A stretch of DNA of 64,000 nt, taken from NCBI GenBank assembly GCA_963811365.1, contig CAWEQW010000008.1, positions 992,001 through 1,056,000 on the forward strand, read 5' to 3'. A program made the position numbers and the translations under genes. The notes under the pieces were generated by a model. The model searched no databases. It had not been told where the DNA came from and saw only the letters and a program-made list of their open reading frames with translations. Below, piece by piece: positions 26,616-35,417 of the stretch (the first letter of the stretch is position 1; each line of letters begins with the position of its first letter). The stretch is from CAWEQW01 sp963811365. Its GTDB lineage: Bacteria; Actinomycetota; Actinomycetes; Propionibacteriales; Nocardioidaceae.

Positions 26616-28034
26616 TCAGGAGGGTGGCACGTCGAGCAGCGAACGGCAGACCGGCGCCACGGCGGCGGCGACCTGTGGTGCGGTCAGCGGGCCGCCCGCC
26701 GAGGCCTGTGCGGCCGCGGCGCCGTGCAGCCAGGAGCCGACCGACCCGGCGTCGAGCGGCTCGAGGCCGGCGGCCAGCAGCGCGCCGCACAGCCCGGCCA
26801 GCACGTCGCCGGCACCGGCGGTCGCCAGCCAGGGCGGCGCCACCGTGGTCGCCCGGACCCGGCCGTCGGGGGCGGCGACCAGGGTGTGCCGGCCCTTCAG
26901 CAGCACGGTGCACCCGAACCGGTCGGCGGCCTCGCGGACGAACCGGAGCTGCTCGGCCTCGACGGCGGCGCGCTCGACGTCGAGCATCCGGGCGAGCTCG
27001 CCGGCGTGCGGGGTCAGCAGCGCCGGAACTTCGGGGGGCCCGGTGACGTGCTGCAGGCCGTCGGCGTCGACGCAGACCGGCACCCCGTCCGACAGGGAGC
27101 GAGCCAGGGCGTCGCCCGCCTCGTCGCCGCCGCCCGAGCCGACCACCCAGGCCTGGACCCGCCCGGCACCGACCACGACCTCCGGGTGTGCCGAGCGCAC
27201 GAGCCGCTCGGCGGCGCCGGCCGCGCCGGACGTGGTCGCCGGCACGTAGCGCACCATCCCGACCAGCCCGGTGGAGGCTCCCGCCACGCAGAGCGCTCCG
27301 GCGCCGGGGTACTGCGCCGACCCGGCCCGGATGCCGACGACCCCACGGGTGTACTTCTGGGCGTCGGGTGCCGGCACCGGCAGCAGCGCGGCGATGTCGG
27401 CGGCCTGCAGGGCGGTCACCTCCGGCTCGGGGAGGTCCAGGCCGATGTCGACGAGGTGCACCGCTCCGCAGGCGGAGGCGGCGGGCTCGACGAGGTGGCC
27501 GATCTTGTGGGTCCCGAAGGTCACCGTGGCCGCGGCCCGGACGTGCGGCCCGTCGAGCGTGCCGGTGTCCACGCCGATGCCGGACGGCGTGTCCACGGCG
27601 ACCACCGGGACGCCGTCGAGCGCGGCGACGACCGCGGCCGCGGCGGGGCGCAGGCCGCCCCGGCCTCCGATCCCGACGATCCCGTCCACGACCAGGTCCG
27701 GGCGGTGCGCGACCGCCACGTCGCGGACCACCTGGCCACCGGCGCCGCGGAACGCGGCGAGCGCGTCGGCGCGGGTGTGGTCGGGGCTGAGCAGCAGTGC
27801 CTCGACGGCCACGCCACGGTGGGACAGCCGCGCGCCGGCGTACAGCGCGTCGCCGCCGTTGTCGCCGGCCCCGACGAGCAGCAGCACCCGCCGGGCGTAC
27901 CCGCCGCCGAGCATCGCGAGCACGGCGTGCGCCAGGCCCGCGGCGGCTCGCTGCATGAGCGCGCCCTCGGGCAGCCGGGCCATCAACGTCTCCTCGGCAG
28001 CCCGGACCTGCTCGACGGTGTGTGCGCTCCGCAT
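26616..28034 (-). CDS. nnr: Bifunctional NAD(P)H-hydrate epimerase/dehydratase
   Basis: The 472-aa protein repairs hydrated NAD(P)H. The N-terminal half is the YjeF_N epimerase (GALMQRAAAGLAHAVLAML, LLVGAGDNGGDALYAGARL, VVAVDTPSGIGVDTG). The C-terminal half is the ADP-dependent dehydratase of the ribokinase-like fold (YTRGVVGIRAGSAQYPGAGALC, LLTPHAGELARML, LLKGRHTLVA, WLATAGAGDVLAGLCGALLA with the catalytic Asp). ATG 28034 is 14 nt from acpS. Confidence 0.94.
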   Translation of the reverse strand: MRSAHTVEQVRAAEETLMARLPEGALMQRAAAGLAHAVLAMLGGGYARRVLLLVGAGDNGGDALYAGARLSHRGVAVEALLLSPDHTRADALAAFRGAGGQVVRDVAVAHRPDLVVDGIVGIGGRGGLRPAAAAVVAALDGVPVVAVDTPSGIGVDTGTLDGPHVRAAATVTFGTHKIGHLVEPAASACGAVHLVDIGLDLPEPEVTALQAADIAALLPVPAPDAQKYTRGVVGIRAGSAQYPGAGALCVAGASTGLVGMVRYVPATTSGAAGAAERLVRSAHPEVVVGAGRVQAWVVGSGGGDEAGDALARSLSDGVPVCVDADGLQHVTGPPEVPALLTPHAGELARMLDVERAAVEAEQLRFVREAADRFGCTVLLKGRHTLVAAPDGRVRATTVAPPWLATAGAGDVLAGLCGALLAAGLEPLDAGSVGSWLHGAAAAQASAGGPLTAPQVAAAVAPVCRSLLDVPPS

Positions 28035-28048
28035 GGGGTGAACCCTAG

Positions 28049-28399
28049 TCAGGACTCCAGCACCACGACTGCCGAGGCGATGCCCGCGTCGTGGGACAGC
28101 GAGACGTGCACCGACGCGACCCCGAGATCGTCCGCGCGCGCCCGTACCGTCCCGCGCAGGTCGAGCCCCGGGTTGCCGGACGCCTCGCTGACCACCTCGG
28201 CGTCGTGCCACTCCATGCCGCTCGGCGCGCCCAGCGCCTTGGCCAGCGCCTCCTTGGCGGCGAAGCGCGCGGCCAGCGACGCAGGCGGGCGGGCCCGCTC
28301 GTGCTCGGTGAACAGCCGGGTGCGCAGTGCCGGCGTCCGGGCCAGCGACTCCTCGAACCGGCCGATGTCCACCACGTCGATGCCGATGCCGACGATCAC
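28049..28399 (-). CDS. acpS: Holo-[acyl-carrier-protein] synthase
   Basis: The 116-aa enzyme attaches 4'-phosphopantetheine from CoA to acyl carrier protein. It shows the metal-binding IVGIGIDVVDIGRFEESLAR and RFAAKEALAKALGA signatures of AcpS, and ends in VHVSLSHDAGIASAVVVLE. GTG 28399 begins 10 nt after glmS. At this length it is a stand-alone group I enzyme. Confidence 0.95.
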   Translation of the reverse strand: MIVGIGIDVVDIGRFEESLARTPALRTRLFTEHERARPPASLAARFAAKEALAKALGAPSGMEWHDAEVVSEASGNPGLDLRGTVRARADDLGVASVHVSLSHDAGIASAVVVLES

Positions 28400-28409
28400 G
28401 CCGCCGCCC

Positions 28410-30257
28410 TCACTCGACGGTGACCGACTTGGCGAGGTTGCGTGGCTGGTCCACGTCGTGCCCCATCCGGGTGGCCAGCTCGCACGCGAACAGCTGCAGC
28501 GGGACGACCGCGACCATCGGCTGCAGGAGCGTCGGCACCCTCGGCAGCCGCACCAGGGTGTCGGCGTACGGCGTGACCTCCTCGTCGCCGTCCTCGGCCA
28601 GCACGATCGTGCGCGCGCCGCGGGCCCGGACCTCCTGGATGCCGCTGACCATCTTGTCGTGCAGAAGGTCCCGGCCGCGCGGTGGCACGACGCAGAACAC
28701 CGGGAGCCTCTCCTCGACGAGCGCGATGGGGCCGTGCTTCAGCTCCCCCGCCGCGAAGCCCTCGGCGTGGATGTAGGCCAGCTCCTTGAGCTTGAGCGCC
28801 CCCTCGAGCGCGATCGGGAAGCCGGCGTGCCGGCCCAGGAACAGCACCGAGCGCGCCTCCGCGAGCTCCTCGGCGAGGGCGCTGACCTGACCACCGGCCT
28901 CGTCGAGCACCCGCTGGATCTTCGCCGGCATCTGCTCGAGCTCGTCGACCACGGCGCTGATCTCGTCGCCGTACATCGAGCCGCGCACCTGCGCGAGGTA
29001 GAGGCCGAGCAGGTAGCAGGCCACCAGCTGGGTGATGAAGCCCTTGGTGGACGCGACGCCGATCTCCGGCCCGGCGTGGGTGTAGATGACCGCGTCGGAC
29101 TCGCGCGGGATCGTGGACCCGTTGGTGTTGCAGATCGCGAGCACCCGGGACCTCTGCTGCCGGGCGTGCCGGATCGCCATCAGCGTGTCCGCGGTCTCGC
29201 CGGACTGGCTGATCGCGACCACGAGCGTGTCCCGGGTCAGGATCGGGTCGCGGTAGCGGAACTCGTGGGCCAGCTCCACCTCGCACGGGATCCGGGTCCA
29301 GTGCTCGATGGCGTACTTCGCGACCAGCCCCGCGTAGAAGGCGGTGCCGCAGGCCACGATGATCACCTTGTCGACGAGCCGGAGGTCCTCCTCACTGACC
29401 CGGATCTCGTCGAGCTGGAGCAGCCCGTTCGCGTCGTGCCGGCCGAGCACCGAGTCGGCGACCGCACGCGGCTGCTCGTAGATCTCCTTGCGCATGAACC
29501 AGTCGAAGCCGTCCTTCTCCGCGGCCGACAGGTCCCAGTCGACGTGGTAGGGCCGCGCCTGGGCGGGAGCGCCCTCGAAGTCGGTGACCTCGACGCCCTC
29601 CGCGGTGATCGTGACCACCTGGTCCTGGCCGAGCTCCAGGGCGTCGCGGGTGTGCTCGATGAACGCGGCGACGTCGGACGCGACGAAGTTCTCGCCGTCG
29701 CCGAGCCCGACGACGAGCGGCGAGTTGCGGCGCGCCGCAACGACCCGGTCCGGGTCCTGCGCGTCGACGGCGACGAGCGTGAACGCGCCGTCCAGCCGCC
29801 GGGACACGCGCTGCATCGCCTCGGTCAGGTCCGCGCCGTCGTCGAGCTCGGTCTCGAGCAGGTGCGCGGCGATCTCGGTGTCGGTCTCCGAGGTCATCTC
29901 GTGCCCGCCGCGCTCCAGGCCGTCGCGGAGCGCGGCGAAGTTCTCGATGATGCCGTTGTGCACCAGGGCCACCCGCCCGCGGCCCCCGAGGTGCGGATGG
30001 GCGTTCGCGTCGGTGGGCGCCCCGTGGGTGGCCCAGCGGGTGTGCCCGATCCCCGTCGTCGCAGGCGGCAGCGGGGCGACGGCGAGCGACTTCTCGAGGT
30101 TCGCCAGCTTGCCGGCCTTCTTGTCCCAGGCGATCCGGTCGCCGTCCACGAGCGCGATCCCGGCGGAGTCGTAGCCGCGGTACTCGAGGCGGCGAAGGCC
30201 CTCGATGACCACCCCCTGGGCCCGCTGAGGTCCGACGTAGCCGACGATTCCGCACAT
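28410..30257 (-). CDS. glmS: Glutamine-fructose-6-phosphate aminotransferase (isomerizing)
   Basis: The 615-aa GlmS makes glucosamine-6-phosphate for peptidoglycan and UDP-GlcNAc. After Met removal the nucleophile is Cys2 (MCGIVGYVGPQ). The glutaminase domain has GHTRWATHGAPTDANAHPH, and two SIS domains follow (VACGTAFYAGLVAKYAIE, AISQSGETADTLMAI, LFLGRHAGFPIALEGALKLKELAYIHAEGF), ending QPRNLAKSVTVE. It opens the long leftward operon. glmM, the next enzyme of the pathway, is 3 kb away in another operon. Confidence 0.97.
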   Translation of the reverse strand: MCGIVGYVGPQRAQGVVIEGLRRLEYRGYDSAGIALVDGDRIAWDKKAGKLANLEKSLAVAPLPPATTGIGHTRWATHGAPTDANAHPHLGGRGRVALVHNGIIENFAALRDGLERGGHEMTSETDTEIAAHLLETELDDGADLTEAMQRVSRRLDGAFTLVAVDAQDPDRVVAARRNSPLVVGLGDGENFVASDVAAFIEHTRDALELGQDQVVTITAEGVEVTDFEGAPAQARPYHVDWDLSAAEKDGFDWFMRKEIYEQPRAVADSVLGRHDANGLLQLDEIRVSEEDLRLVDKVIIVACGTAFYAGLVAKYAIEHWTRIPCEVELAHEFRYRDPILTRDTLVVAISQSGETADTLMAIRHARQQRSRVLAICNTNGSTIPRESDAVIYTHAGPEIGVASTKGFITQLVACYLLGLYLAQVRGSMYGDEISAVVDELEQMPAKIQRVLDEAGGQVSALAEELAEARSVLFLGRHAGFPIALEGALKLKELAYIHAEGFAAGELKHGPIALVEERLPVFCVVPPRGRDLLHDKMVSGIQEVRARGARTIVLAEDGDEEVTPYADTLVRLPRVPTLLQPMVAVVPLQLFACELATRMGHDVDQPRNLAKSVTVE

Positions 30258-30264
30258 GGCCGTC

Positions 30265-30270
30265 ACTCTA
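30265..30270 (-). promoter_or_regulatory. Candidate glmS -10 element (leaderless start)
   Basis: TAGAGT on the minus strand ends 7 nt before the glmS ATG, the spacing seen for leaderless actinobacterial transcripts. No good -35 is visible in the 45-nt divergent gap shared with coaA. Confidence 0.35.
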
Positions 30271-30303
30271 CCGGCGTACCGGCGCCCGGCCGGGTAGGCC
30301 ACA

Positions 30304-31278
30304 ATGCCCGCCATGGGTTCCCGCCAGCTGACCACGCCGGCCCGTCACACCTCGCCGTACGTCGAGCTCGACCGCGCGGCGTGGGCCGCTCTGGCGGTCA
30401 GCACCGAGCAGCCGCTGAGCGCCGAGGAGGTCGCCCGGGTCCGCGGGCTCGGCGACGAGCTCGACCTGGACGAGGTGCAGCAGGTCTACCTGCCGCTGTC
30501 GCGGCTGCTGAGCCTGTACGTCGAGAGTGCCGGCACGCTGCACCGCGAGCAGGAGGCGTTCCTGCACCAGCCGCAGCCACCGCGCACCCCGTTCGTGATC
30601 GGGCTCGCCGGCTCCGTGGCGGTCGGCAAGTCCACGACCGCCCGGGTGCTCCAGCAGATGCTCGCGCGGTGGCCGGAGCACCCGTCGGTGGCGCTGGTCA
30701 CGACGGACGGGTTCCTCTACCCCAACGCCGAGCTCGAGCGGCGCGGGCTACTCGGTCGCAAGGGCTTCCCGGAGTCCTACGACCGGCGGGCGCTGCTGCG
30801 GTTCGTGACCGACATCAAGTCCGGGTGCGACGAGGTCGAGGCACCGACGTACTCGCACCTCACCTACGACGTCGTGCCTGGCGAGACGGTGGTGGTCCGC
30901 CGCCCCGACATCGTCATCGTCGAGGGTCTCAACGTGCTCCAGCCGGCCCGGGCCCGCGAGGACGACAGCAGCCTGGCGCTGAGCGACTTCTTCGACTTCT
31001 CGGTGTACGTCGACGCGGCGACGCGGGACATCCGCCGCTGGTACACCCGGCGCTTCCTGCGGCTGCGCGAGACCGCGTTCCGGGACCCTGCGTCGTACTT
31101 CGCCCGCTACGGGGACCTGTCCGAGGACGAGGCGGTGGCCGAGGCCGAACGCATCTGGGACACGATCAACGGGCCCAACCTGGAGCACAACGTGAAGCCC
31201 ACCAGGGGCCGGGCGACGCTCGTGCTGCGCAAGGCGGCCGACCACTCCGTCAGCGTCGTCCGGCTGCGCAAGCTCTGA
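30304..31278 (+). CDS. coaA: Type I pantothenate kinase
   Basis: The 324-aa kinase commits pantothenate to CoA synthesis. It has the type I features: SPYVELDRAAWAAL near the start, P-loop GLAGSVAVGKST (about 103-110), VTTDGFLYPN, RKGFPESYDRRALLRFV, and DFFDFSVYVDA. ATG 30304 has GGGTAGG upstream; a second ATG three codons later lacks one. It is divergent from glmS, and is the only rightward gene between about 22 and 36 kb. Confidence 0.95.
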   Translation: MPAMGSRQLTTPARHTSPYVELDRAAWAALAVSTEQPLSAEEVARVRGLGDELDLDEVQQVYLPLSRLLSLYVESAGTLHREQEAFLHQPQPPRTPFVIGLAGSVAVGKSTTARVLQQMLARWPEHPSVALVTTDGFLYPNAELERRGLLGRKGFPESYDRRALLRFVTDIKSGCDEVEAPTYSHLTYDVVPGETVVVRRPDIVIVEGLNVLQPARAREDDSSLALSDFFDFSVYVDAATRDIRRWYTRRFLRLRETAFRDPASYFARYGDLSEDEAVAEAERIWDTINGPNLEHNVKPTRGRATLVLRKAADHSVSVVRLRKL

Positions 31279-31359
31279 GTCGGGAGGGCCCTGACGGGCT
31301 GCATCTCCGGCTGCGGGTCCGGCATCCCTGGTCCGCGGACGTTGCCCGCGAGGGCGATC

Positions 31360-31374
31360 GGCGTCGAGGACGCC
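31360..31374. terminator. Weak hairpin between convergent coaA and the GNAT gene
   Basis: A 6-bp stem (31360-31365 with 31369-31374) and a GAG loop lie between the two converging stops. It is only a candidate. Confidence 0.3.
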
Positions 31375-31383
31375 CCACGGCGC

Positions 31384-32409
31384 TCAGAGCGGCTTGTCGT
31401 ACTCCGCCAGCCGCTGCACAGGGCGGAAGCCCAGCATCTCGTTGACCGCGACCATGTGCGCGTTCGCCTCGGCGTTGAACGTCACCAGCTCCCGCAGGTC
31501 CGGTCGCTGCTCCTGCACCCGGAGCAGGTTCGCCACCTTCGTGGCCAGACCGAGGCGGTGACCACGGTGCTCAGGGACCACCAGGGTGCCCCACTGGAAG
31601 CAGCGGCCCGGGTCCAACGACGGGACCGCGATCTCGGAGTACGCCGCCAATGTGCCGTCCGGTGCCACGGCGACCGTCGTGTACTTCTCCCGCCCCGACG
31701 CCCGGAGCACCTCCTCGTCGGCGCGGATCCGCTGGAGGTCGAACACCTCGGCCTCGACGACGTCGCGCTCGCCGGCGGGCGCCTCGGTCATCAGCCGCCC
31801 GATCAGCGCGCCGAACGCCTCCACGAGGTCCTCGGGGACCGGGTCGCGGAACGTGCGCAGCCGGTAGCCGCCGTGGTGGTCGGCTGCGTCACGGGCCAGC
31901 GTCGCAAGACGGCGGTCGTCGGCCGGCAGCTCGAGCAGCCGCATCACGTCGCCGAGCACGAACCGGTAGCCGTGGCCGAGCAGGAAGTCGGCGTTCGGAT
32001 GGCCCCGGCCGTCGGCGGGCGCGTCGGGTGGCAGGAACGCCTCTGCCTCGGCGGTGGACCGACCGTGCCCGCGGGCCACCTGCTCGAGGCGGCCGAGCAT
32101 CGTCCCGCCGGCGCCGGCCCCCCGGTGCCGCGGGTGCGTGAACACCTCCAGCCGGGCGAGGTGCAGGTTGTCGCGCATCGGCAGCTCGACGCGCCCGGCG
32201 CAGACCACCTCGCCGGTCACGTCCTCGACCCCGGTGAACCCGAGCAGCCGCTCGCCGGTGTCCGCGGCGAGCAGCTGGGCCCGCAGCTCCTCGAGCTGCA
32301 GCGGCACCGGGTAGGGCACTCCGTGCCGGCTGGCGGCGTCGTAGACCACGTACCAGGCCGACATCTGCCGGGAGTCCGCGGCGTCGAGAGGGTCGATGCG
32401 CAGTCTCAT
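31384..32409 (-). CDS. Double-GNAT acetyltransferase (second of a tandem pair)
   Basis: The 341-aa protein contains two GNAT folds. The N-terminal one has LARLEVFTHPRHRGAGAGGTMLGRLEQVA; the C-terminal one has GTLVVPEHRGHRLGLATKVANLLRVQEQRP and the ending VAVNEMLGFRPVQRLAEYDKPL. Double-GNAT proteins of this sort include mycothiol synthase and related actinobacterial enzymes, but this pair lacks the specific MshD wording, so substrate is open. ATG 32409 overlaps the upstream paralogue in ATGA. Confidence 0.82.
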   Translation of the reverse strand: MRLRIDPLDAADSRQMSAWYVVYDAASRHGVPYPVPLQLEELRAQLLAADTGERLLGFTGVEDVTGEVVCAGRVELPMRDNLHLARLEVFTHPRHRGAGAGGTMLGRLEQVARGHGRSTAEAEAFLPPDAPADGRGHPNADFLLGHGYRFVLGDVMRLLELPADDRRLATLARDAADHHGGYRLRTFRDPVPEDLVEAFGALIGRLMTEAPAGERDVVEAEVFDLQRIRADEEVLRASGREKYTTVAVAPDGTLAAYSEIAVPSLDPGRCFQWGTLVVPEHRGHRLGLATKVANLLRVQEQRPDLRELVTFNAEANAHMVAVNEMLGFRPVQRLAEYDKPL

Positions 32410-33404
32410 CCGAGCGCCTTCTGGACCTCGAGGCAACGCTCGAGGAGCCGGTAGCCCAGCGCCTCGTTGACCGCGTTCATCGGTGCGTTGACGCCGGCGT
32501 TGCCCGTGACCAGCAGCGCGCACGAGGGATGGCGTGCCCGGATCGCGCGCTGGTTCGCCAGCTTCATCCCGAGCCCGAGCCGGTGCCCCCGGTGGCCGGG
32601 CAGCACGAGCGTCCCCGACTGCATCCCCCGCCAGGCTGCGCTGTCGTCGAGCACCACCTCCGTGAGGCCGACCACCTGCCCGTCGGGGGCCAGGGCAGCA
32701 GTGCCGACGGTGTGCCGACCGGACCGGGCGTCTCGGGCCTCCCTGTCACGCACCCGTCGCTCGTCCCAGCGCTCCGCCTCCAGCTCGAGGTCGCCCAGCG
32801 GCGCCTCGGTGTTGAAGGCCTCCATGAGCCGACAGAAGCCGTCCACGAGCTCTGTGGGCACCCTGTCGGACCAGGTGCGGACCGGGTACCCGTCCCGGTG
32901 CCCGGCGACCTCACGCTCCAGGGCCGCCCAGCGGTGCTCCGTCGCGGGAAGGTCGAGCGCCTTCATGCCCTCCTCGAGCGCCTCGGCGTAGCCCAGCGCC
33001 CGCGCGAACGCGAGGCCGGCGGAATCCGCCTCCGGCGGCGCGTAGACCTCCACCATGAGGAGCCTGCGGCCCTCGTTCCTTGCGGCCTGCTCACCGGCGC
33101 CGACGAGCTGCCGACCCACGCCGCGCCGCTGGTGGTCGGGATGCACGAAGAACTCGGCGAAGGCGACGTGCCGGTTGTCGTGCACCGGCAGGTTGAGCTG
33201 CCCGGCACCGACCATCAGCGCGCCGTCGTAGGCGCCGAGCAGCACCGACTCGGTGTCCGAGCGCCCCTCGGCATGGGTCACCCGGGCCGACTCCCAGGAC
33301 CAGAACAGGTCGTAGGGACGGGCCGCGAGCTCGGCGGCGTGCCCGATCTCCCAGTGCCGGCGTACGACGGCTGGGTCGCGCGGGTCCAGAACGCAGACGT
33401 CCAC
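32406..33404 (-). CDS. Double-GNAT acetyltransferase (first of a tandem pair)
   Basis: The 332-aa paralogue of the next gene shares its layout: N-terminal GNAT with FAEFFVHPDHQRRGVGRQLVGAGEQAA and C-terminal GNAT with GTLVLPGHRGHRLGLGMKLANQRA and NAVNEALGYRLLERCLEVQKAL. The similar length and matching motifs in both halves indicate tandem gene duplication. GTG 33404 is the start. The acetyl acceptor is unknown. Confidence 0.82.
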   Translation of the reverse strand: MDVCVLDPRDPAVVRRHWEIGHAAELAARPYDLFWSWESARVTHAEGRSDTESVLLGAYDGALMVGAGQLNLPVHDNRHVAFAEFFVHPDHQRRGVGRQLVGAGEQAARNEGRRLLMVEVYAPPEADSAGLAFARALGYAEALEEGMKALDLPATEHRWAALEREVAGHRDGYPVRTWSDRVPTELVDGFCRLMEAFNTEAPLGDLELEAERWDERRVRDREARDARSGRHTVGTAALAPDGQVVGLTEVVLDDSAAWRGMQSGTLVLPGHRGHRLGLGMKLANQRAIRARHPSCALLVTGNAGVNAPMNAVNEALGYRLLERCLEVQKALG

Positions 33405-33447
33405 GGTCGGCCAGCGTAGGTGCGCTCACCGGTCGGCCGCACGGGTT

Positions 33448-34836
33448 TCAGAGCGCGAGGCGTTCGCGGACCACGTCCGCCAGCCGGTGCGCCACCGCGT
33501 CGGCGGTCTCGGCGCTCCCGGCCTCGACCATCACCCGCACCAGAGGCTCGGTGCCGGACGGCCGGAGCAGCACTCGACCGCCCTCCCCCAGCTCGGCCTC
33601 GGCCTCTGCCACGGCGGCGGCCAGCATCCCGTCCTCCCCCGCCCGGGCCTTGTCCACGCCGGGCACGTTGACCAGGACCTGCGGCAGCCGGCTCATCACG
33701 CCGGCCAGGCCGGTCAGCGTGGCGTCCTGCTCGGCCATCCTGGCGAGCACCTGGAGGGCGGTGAGGATCCCGTCGCCGGTCGTGGCGTACCGGCTCATGA
33801 TGACGTGGCCCGACTGCTCGCCGCCCAGCGTGTAGCCGCCGGCCTTCATGGCCTCGAGCACGTAGCGGTCCCCGACCTTGGTCTGCAGCACCCGGACGCT
33901 CTCCCGGCGCATCGCCTGGACGAAGCCGAGGTTGCTCATCACGGTGGCGACCACGGTGTCGTCACCGAGCTGGCCCTGGTCGCGCATCGCCAGCGTGAGC
34001 ACGGCGAGGAGCTGGTCGCCGTCGACGACCTCACCGGTATGGTCCACCGCCAGGCAGCGGTCGGCGTCCCCGTCGAGGGCGAACCCGACGTCGGCGGCGT
34101 GCTCGGTGACCGCCGAGCGCAGCATCCCGAGGTGCGTGGAGCCGCACCCGTCGTTGATGTTCAGCCCGTCCGGGTCGGCGCAGATCGCGACCACCTCCGC
34201 CCCGGCAGCGCGAAGCGCCGCGGGCCCGGCGACGGAGGCGGCGCCCTGGGCGCAGTCGAGCACGACCTTCACCGGACGCCGTGCGCCGTCGCTGGCACCG
34301 CCCCACTCGCCGAGCCGGCAGGGCAGCGTGTCGACGAGATGGGCGACGTAGTCGGTGACCGCCTCCTCGTACCTGCGGACCCGGCCGACCGCGGCACCGG
34401 TCGGCCGCTCCCACGGCTCGCGGAGCCGCCGCTCGATGACCTCCTCGATGGCGTCGTCGAGCTTCGCTCCGCCGCGGGCCAGGAACTTGATGCCGTTGTC
34501 GGGCATCGGGTTGTGGCTCGCGGAGAGCATCACGCCGAGGTCGGCGCCGAGCGACCCGGTCAGGAAGGCCACGGCGGGGGTGGGCACGACACCGAGCAGG
34601 ACGACGTCGATGCCCGCGGAGGCGAGCCCCGCCACGACGGCGGCCTCGAGGAACTCGCCGGAGACCCGGGTGTCGCGGCCCACGACGGCGAAGGGCCGGT
34701 GCTCGCCGCCGACCTGGAACGCACCGGCCTCGCCGAGCACGTGGGCTGCCGCGACGGACAGGTCGAGGGCCAGCTCGGCGGTCAGCTCACCGTTCGCCAG
34801 GCCACGGACACCGTCGGTCCCGAACAGACGACCCAT
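33448..34836 (-). CDS. glmM: Phosphoglucosamine mutase
   Basis: The 462-aa enzyme converts glucosamine-6-phosphate to glucosamine-1-phosphate. It has the start MGRLFGTDGVRGLANGELT, the phosphoserine loop MLSASHNPMPDNGIKFL, the metal loop FALDGDADRCLAVDHTG, the sugar loop GGEQSGHVIMSRY, and the phosphate-binding RPSGTEPLVRVMVE. It follows rpsI by 14 nt, the conserved actinobacterial rplM-rpsI-glmM order. Confidence 0.96.
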   Translation of the reverse strand: MGRLFGTDGVRGLANGELTAELALDLSVAAAHVLGEAGAFQVGGEHRPFAVVGRDTRVSGEFLEAAVVAGLASAGIDVVLLGVVPTPAVAFLTGSLGADLGVMLSASHNPMPDNGIKFLARGGAKLDDAIEEVIERRLREPWERPTGAAVGRVRRYEEAVTDYVAHLVDTLPCRLGEWGGASDGARRPVKVVLDCAQGAASVAGPAALRAAGAEVVAICADPDGLNINDGCGSTHLGMLRSAVTEHAADVGFALDGDADRCLAVDHTGEVVDGDQLLAVLTLAMRDQGQLGDDTVVATVMSNLGFVQAMRRESVRVLQTKVGDRYVLEAMKAGGYTLGGEQSGHVIMSRYATTGDGILTALQVLARMAEQDATLTGLAGVMSRLPQVLVNVPGVDKARAGEDGMLAAAVAEAEAELGEGGRVLLRPSGTEPLVRVMVEAGSAETADAVAHRLADVVRERLAL

Positions 34837-34850
34837 GGACCGGGTCGCGA

Positions 34851-35354
34851 TCAGCGCTTGCTGTACTGAGGCGCCTTGCGGGCCTTCTTCAGACCGGCCT
34901 TCTTGCGCTCGATGACGCGCGCGTCGCGGGTCAGCAGGCCGGCCTTCTTCAGCGACGGCCGGTTGGCCTCGAGGTCGACGGCGTTGAGGGCCCGGGCCAC
35001 GCCGAGCCGCAGCGCACCGGCCTGGCCGGTGATGCCGCCACCGTGGATCCGGGCGATCACGTCGAACCGGCCCACGAGGTCCGTGGTCACGAACGGCTCG
35101 TTGACGACCTGCTGGTGGAGCTTGTTCGGGAAGTAGGAGTCGAGCGCGCGGCCGTTCACGGTCCACTGGCCGGTCCCCGGGACGAGGCGCACGCGGGCCA
35201 CCGCCTCCTTGCGGCGGCCGGTCGCCGACGCGGGAGCGATCGTCGCCGGGCGCGCGGGGGCATCCTCGGACGGGGCGCTCTCCGAGCTGTAGGCGACGCC
35301 CTGCTCGTTGGCCGCGTAGGTCTCCTCGGAGGCCTGGTCGGTGGTGTCAGTCAC
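34851..35354 (-). CDS. rpsI: 30S ribosomal protein S9
   Basis: The S9 core (GRRKEAVARVRLVPGTGQWTVNGR, IHGGGITGQAGALRLGVARAL, conserved C-terminal RKKAGLKKARKAPQYSKR reaching the P-site tRNA) is preceded by an acidic 45-residue N-terminal extension rich in Glu, Ala and Ser, typical of actinobacterial S9. The start is GTG 35354. It is 63 nt after rplM. Confidence 0.97.
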   Translation of the reverse strand: MTDTTDQASEETYAANEQGVAYSSESAPSEDAPARPATIAPASATGRRKEAVARVRLVPGTGQWTVNGRALDSYFPNKLHQQVVNEPFVTTDLVGRFDVIARIHGGGITGQAGALRLGVARALNAVDLEANRPSLKKAGLLTRDARVIERKKAGLKKARKAPQYSKR

Positions 35355-35417
35355 GGATGATCCTCGCTCGTGGGTTCTTCGGGTTGCCGGTGGCGGCCGT
35401 GCGGCGCCGGGCGGTGG

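Noticed and set aside
31321..31383. Riboswitch-like element between coaA and the GNAT gene
   Set aside because: Only a 6-bp hairpin is seen and both genes converge there, so no downstream gene could be regulated.
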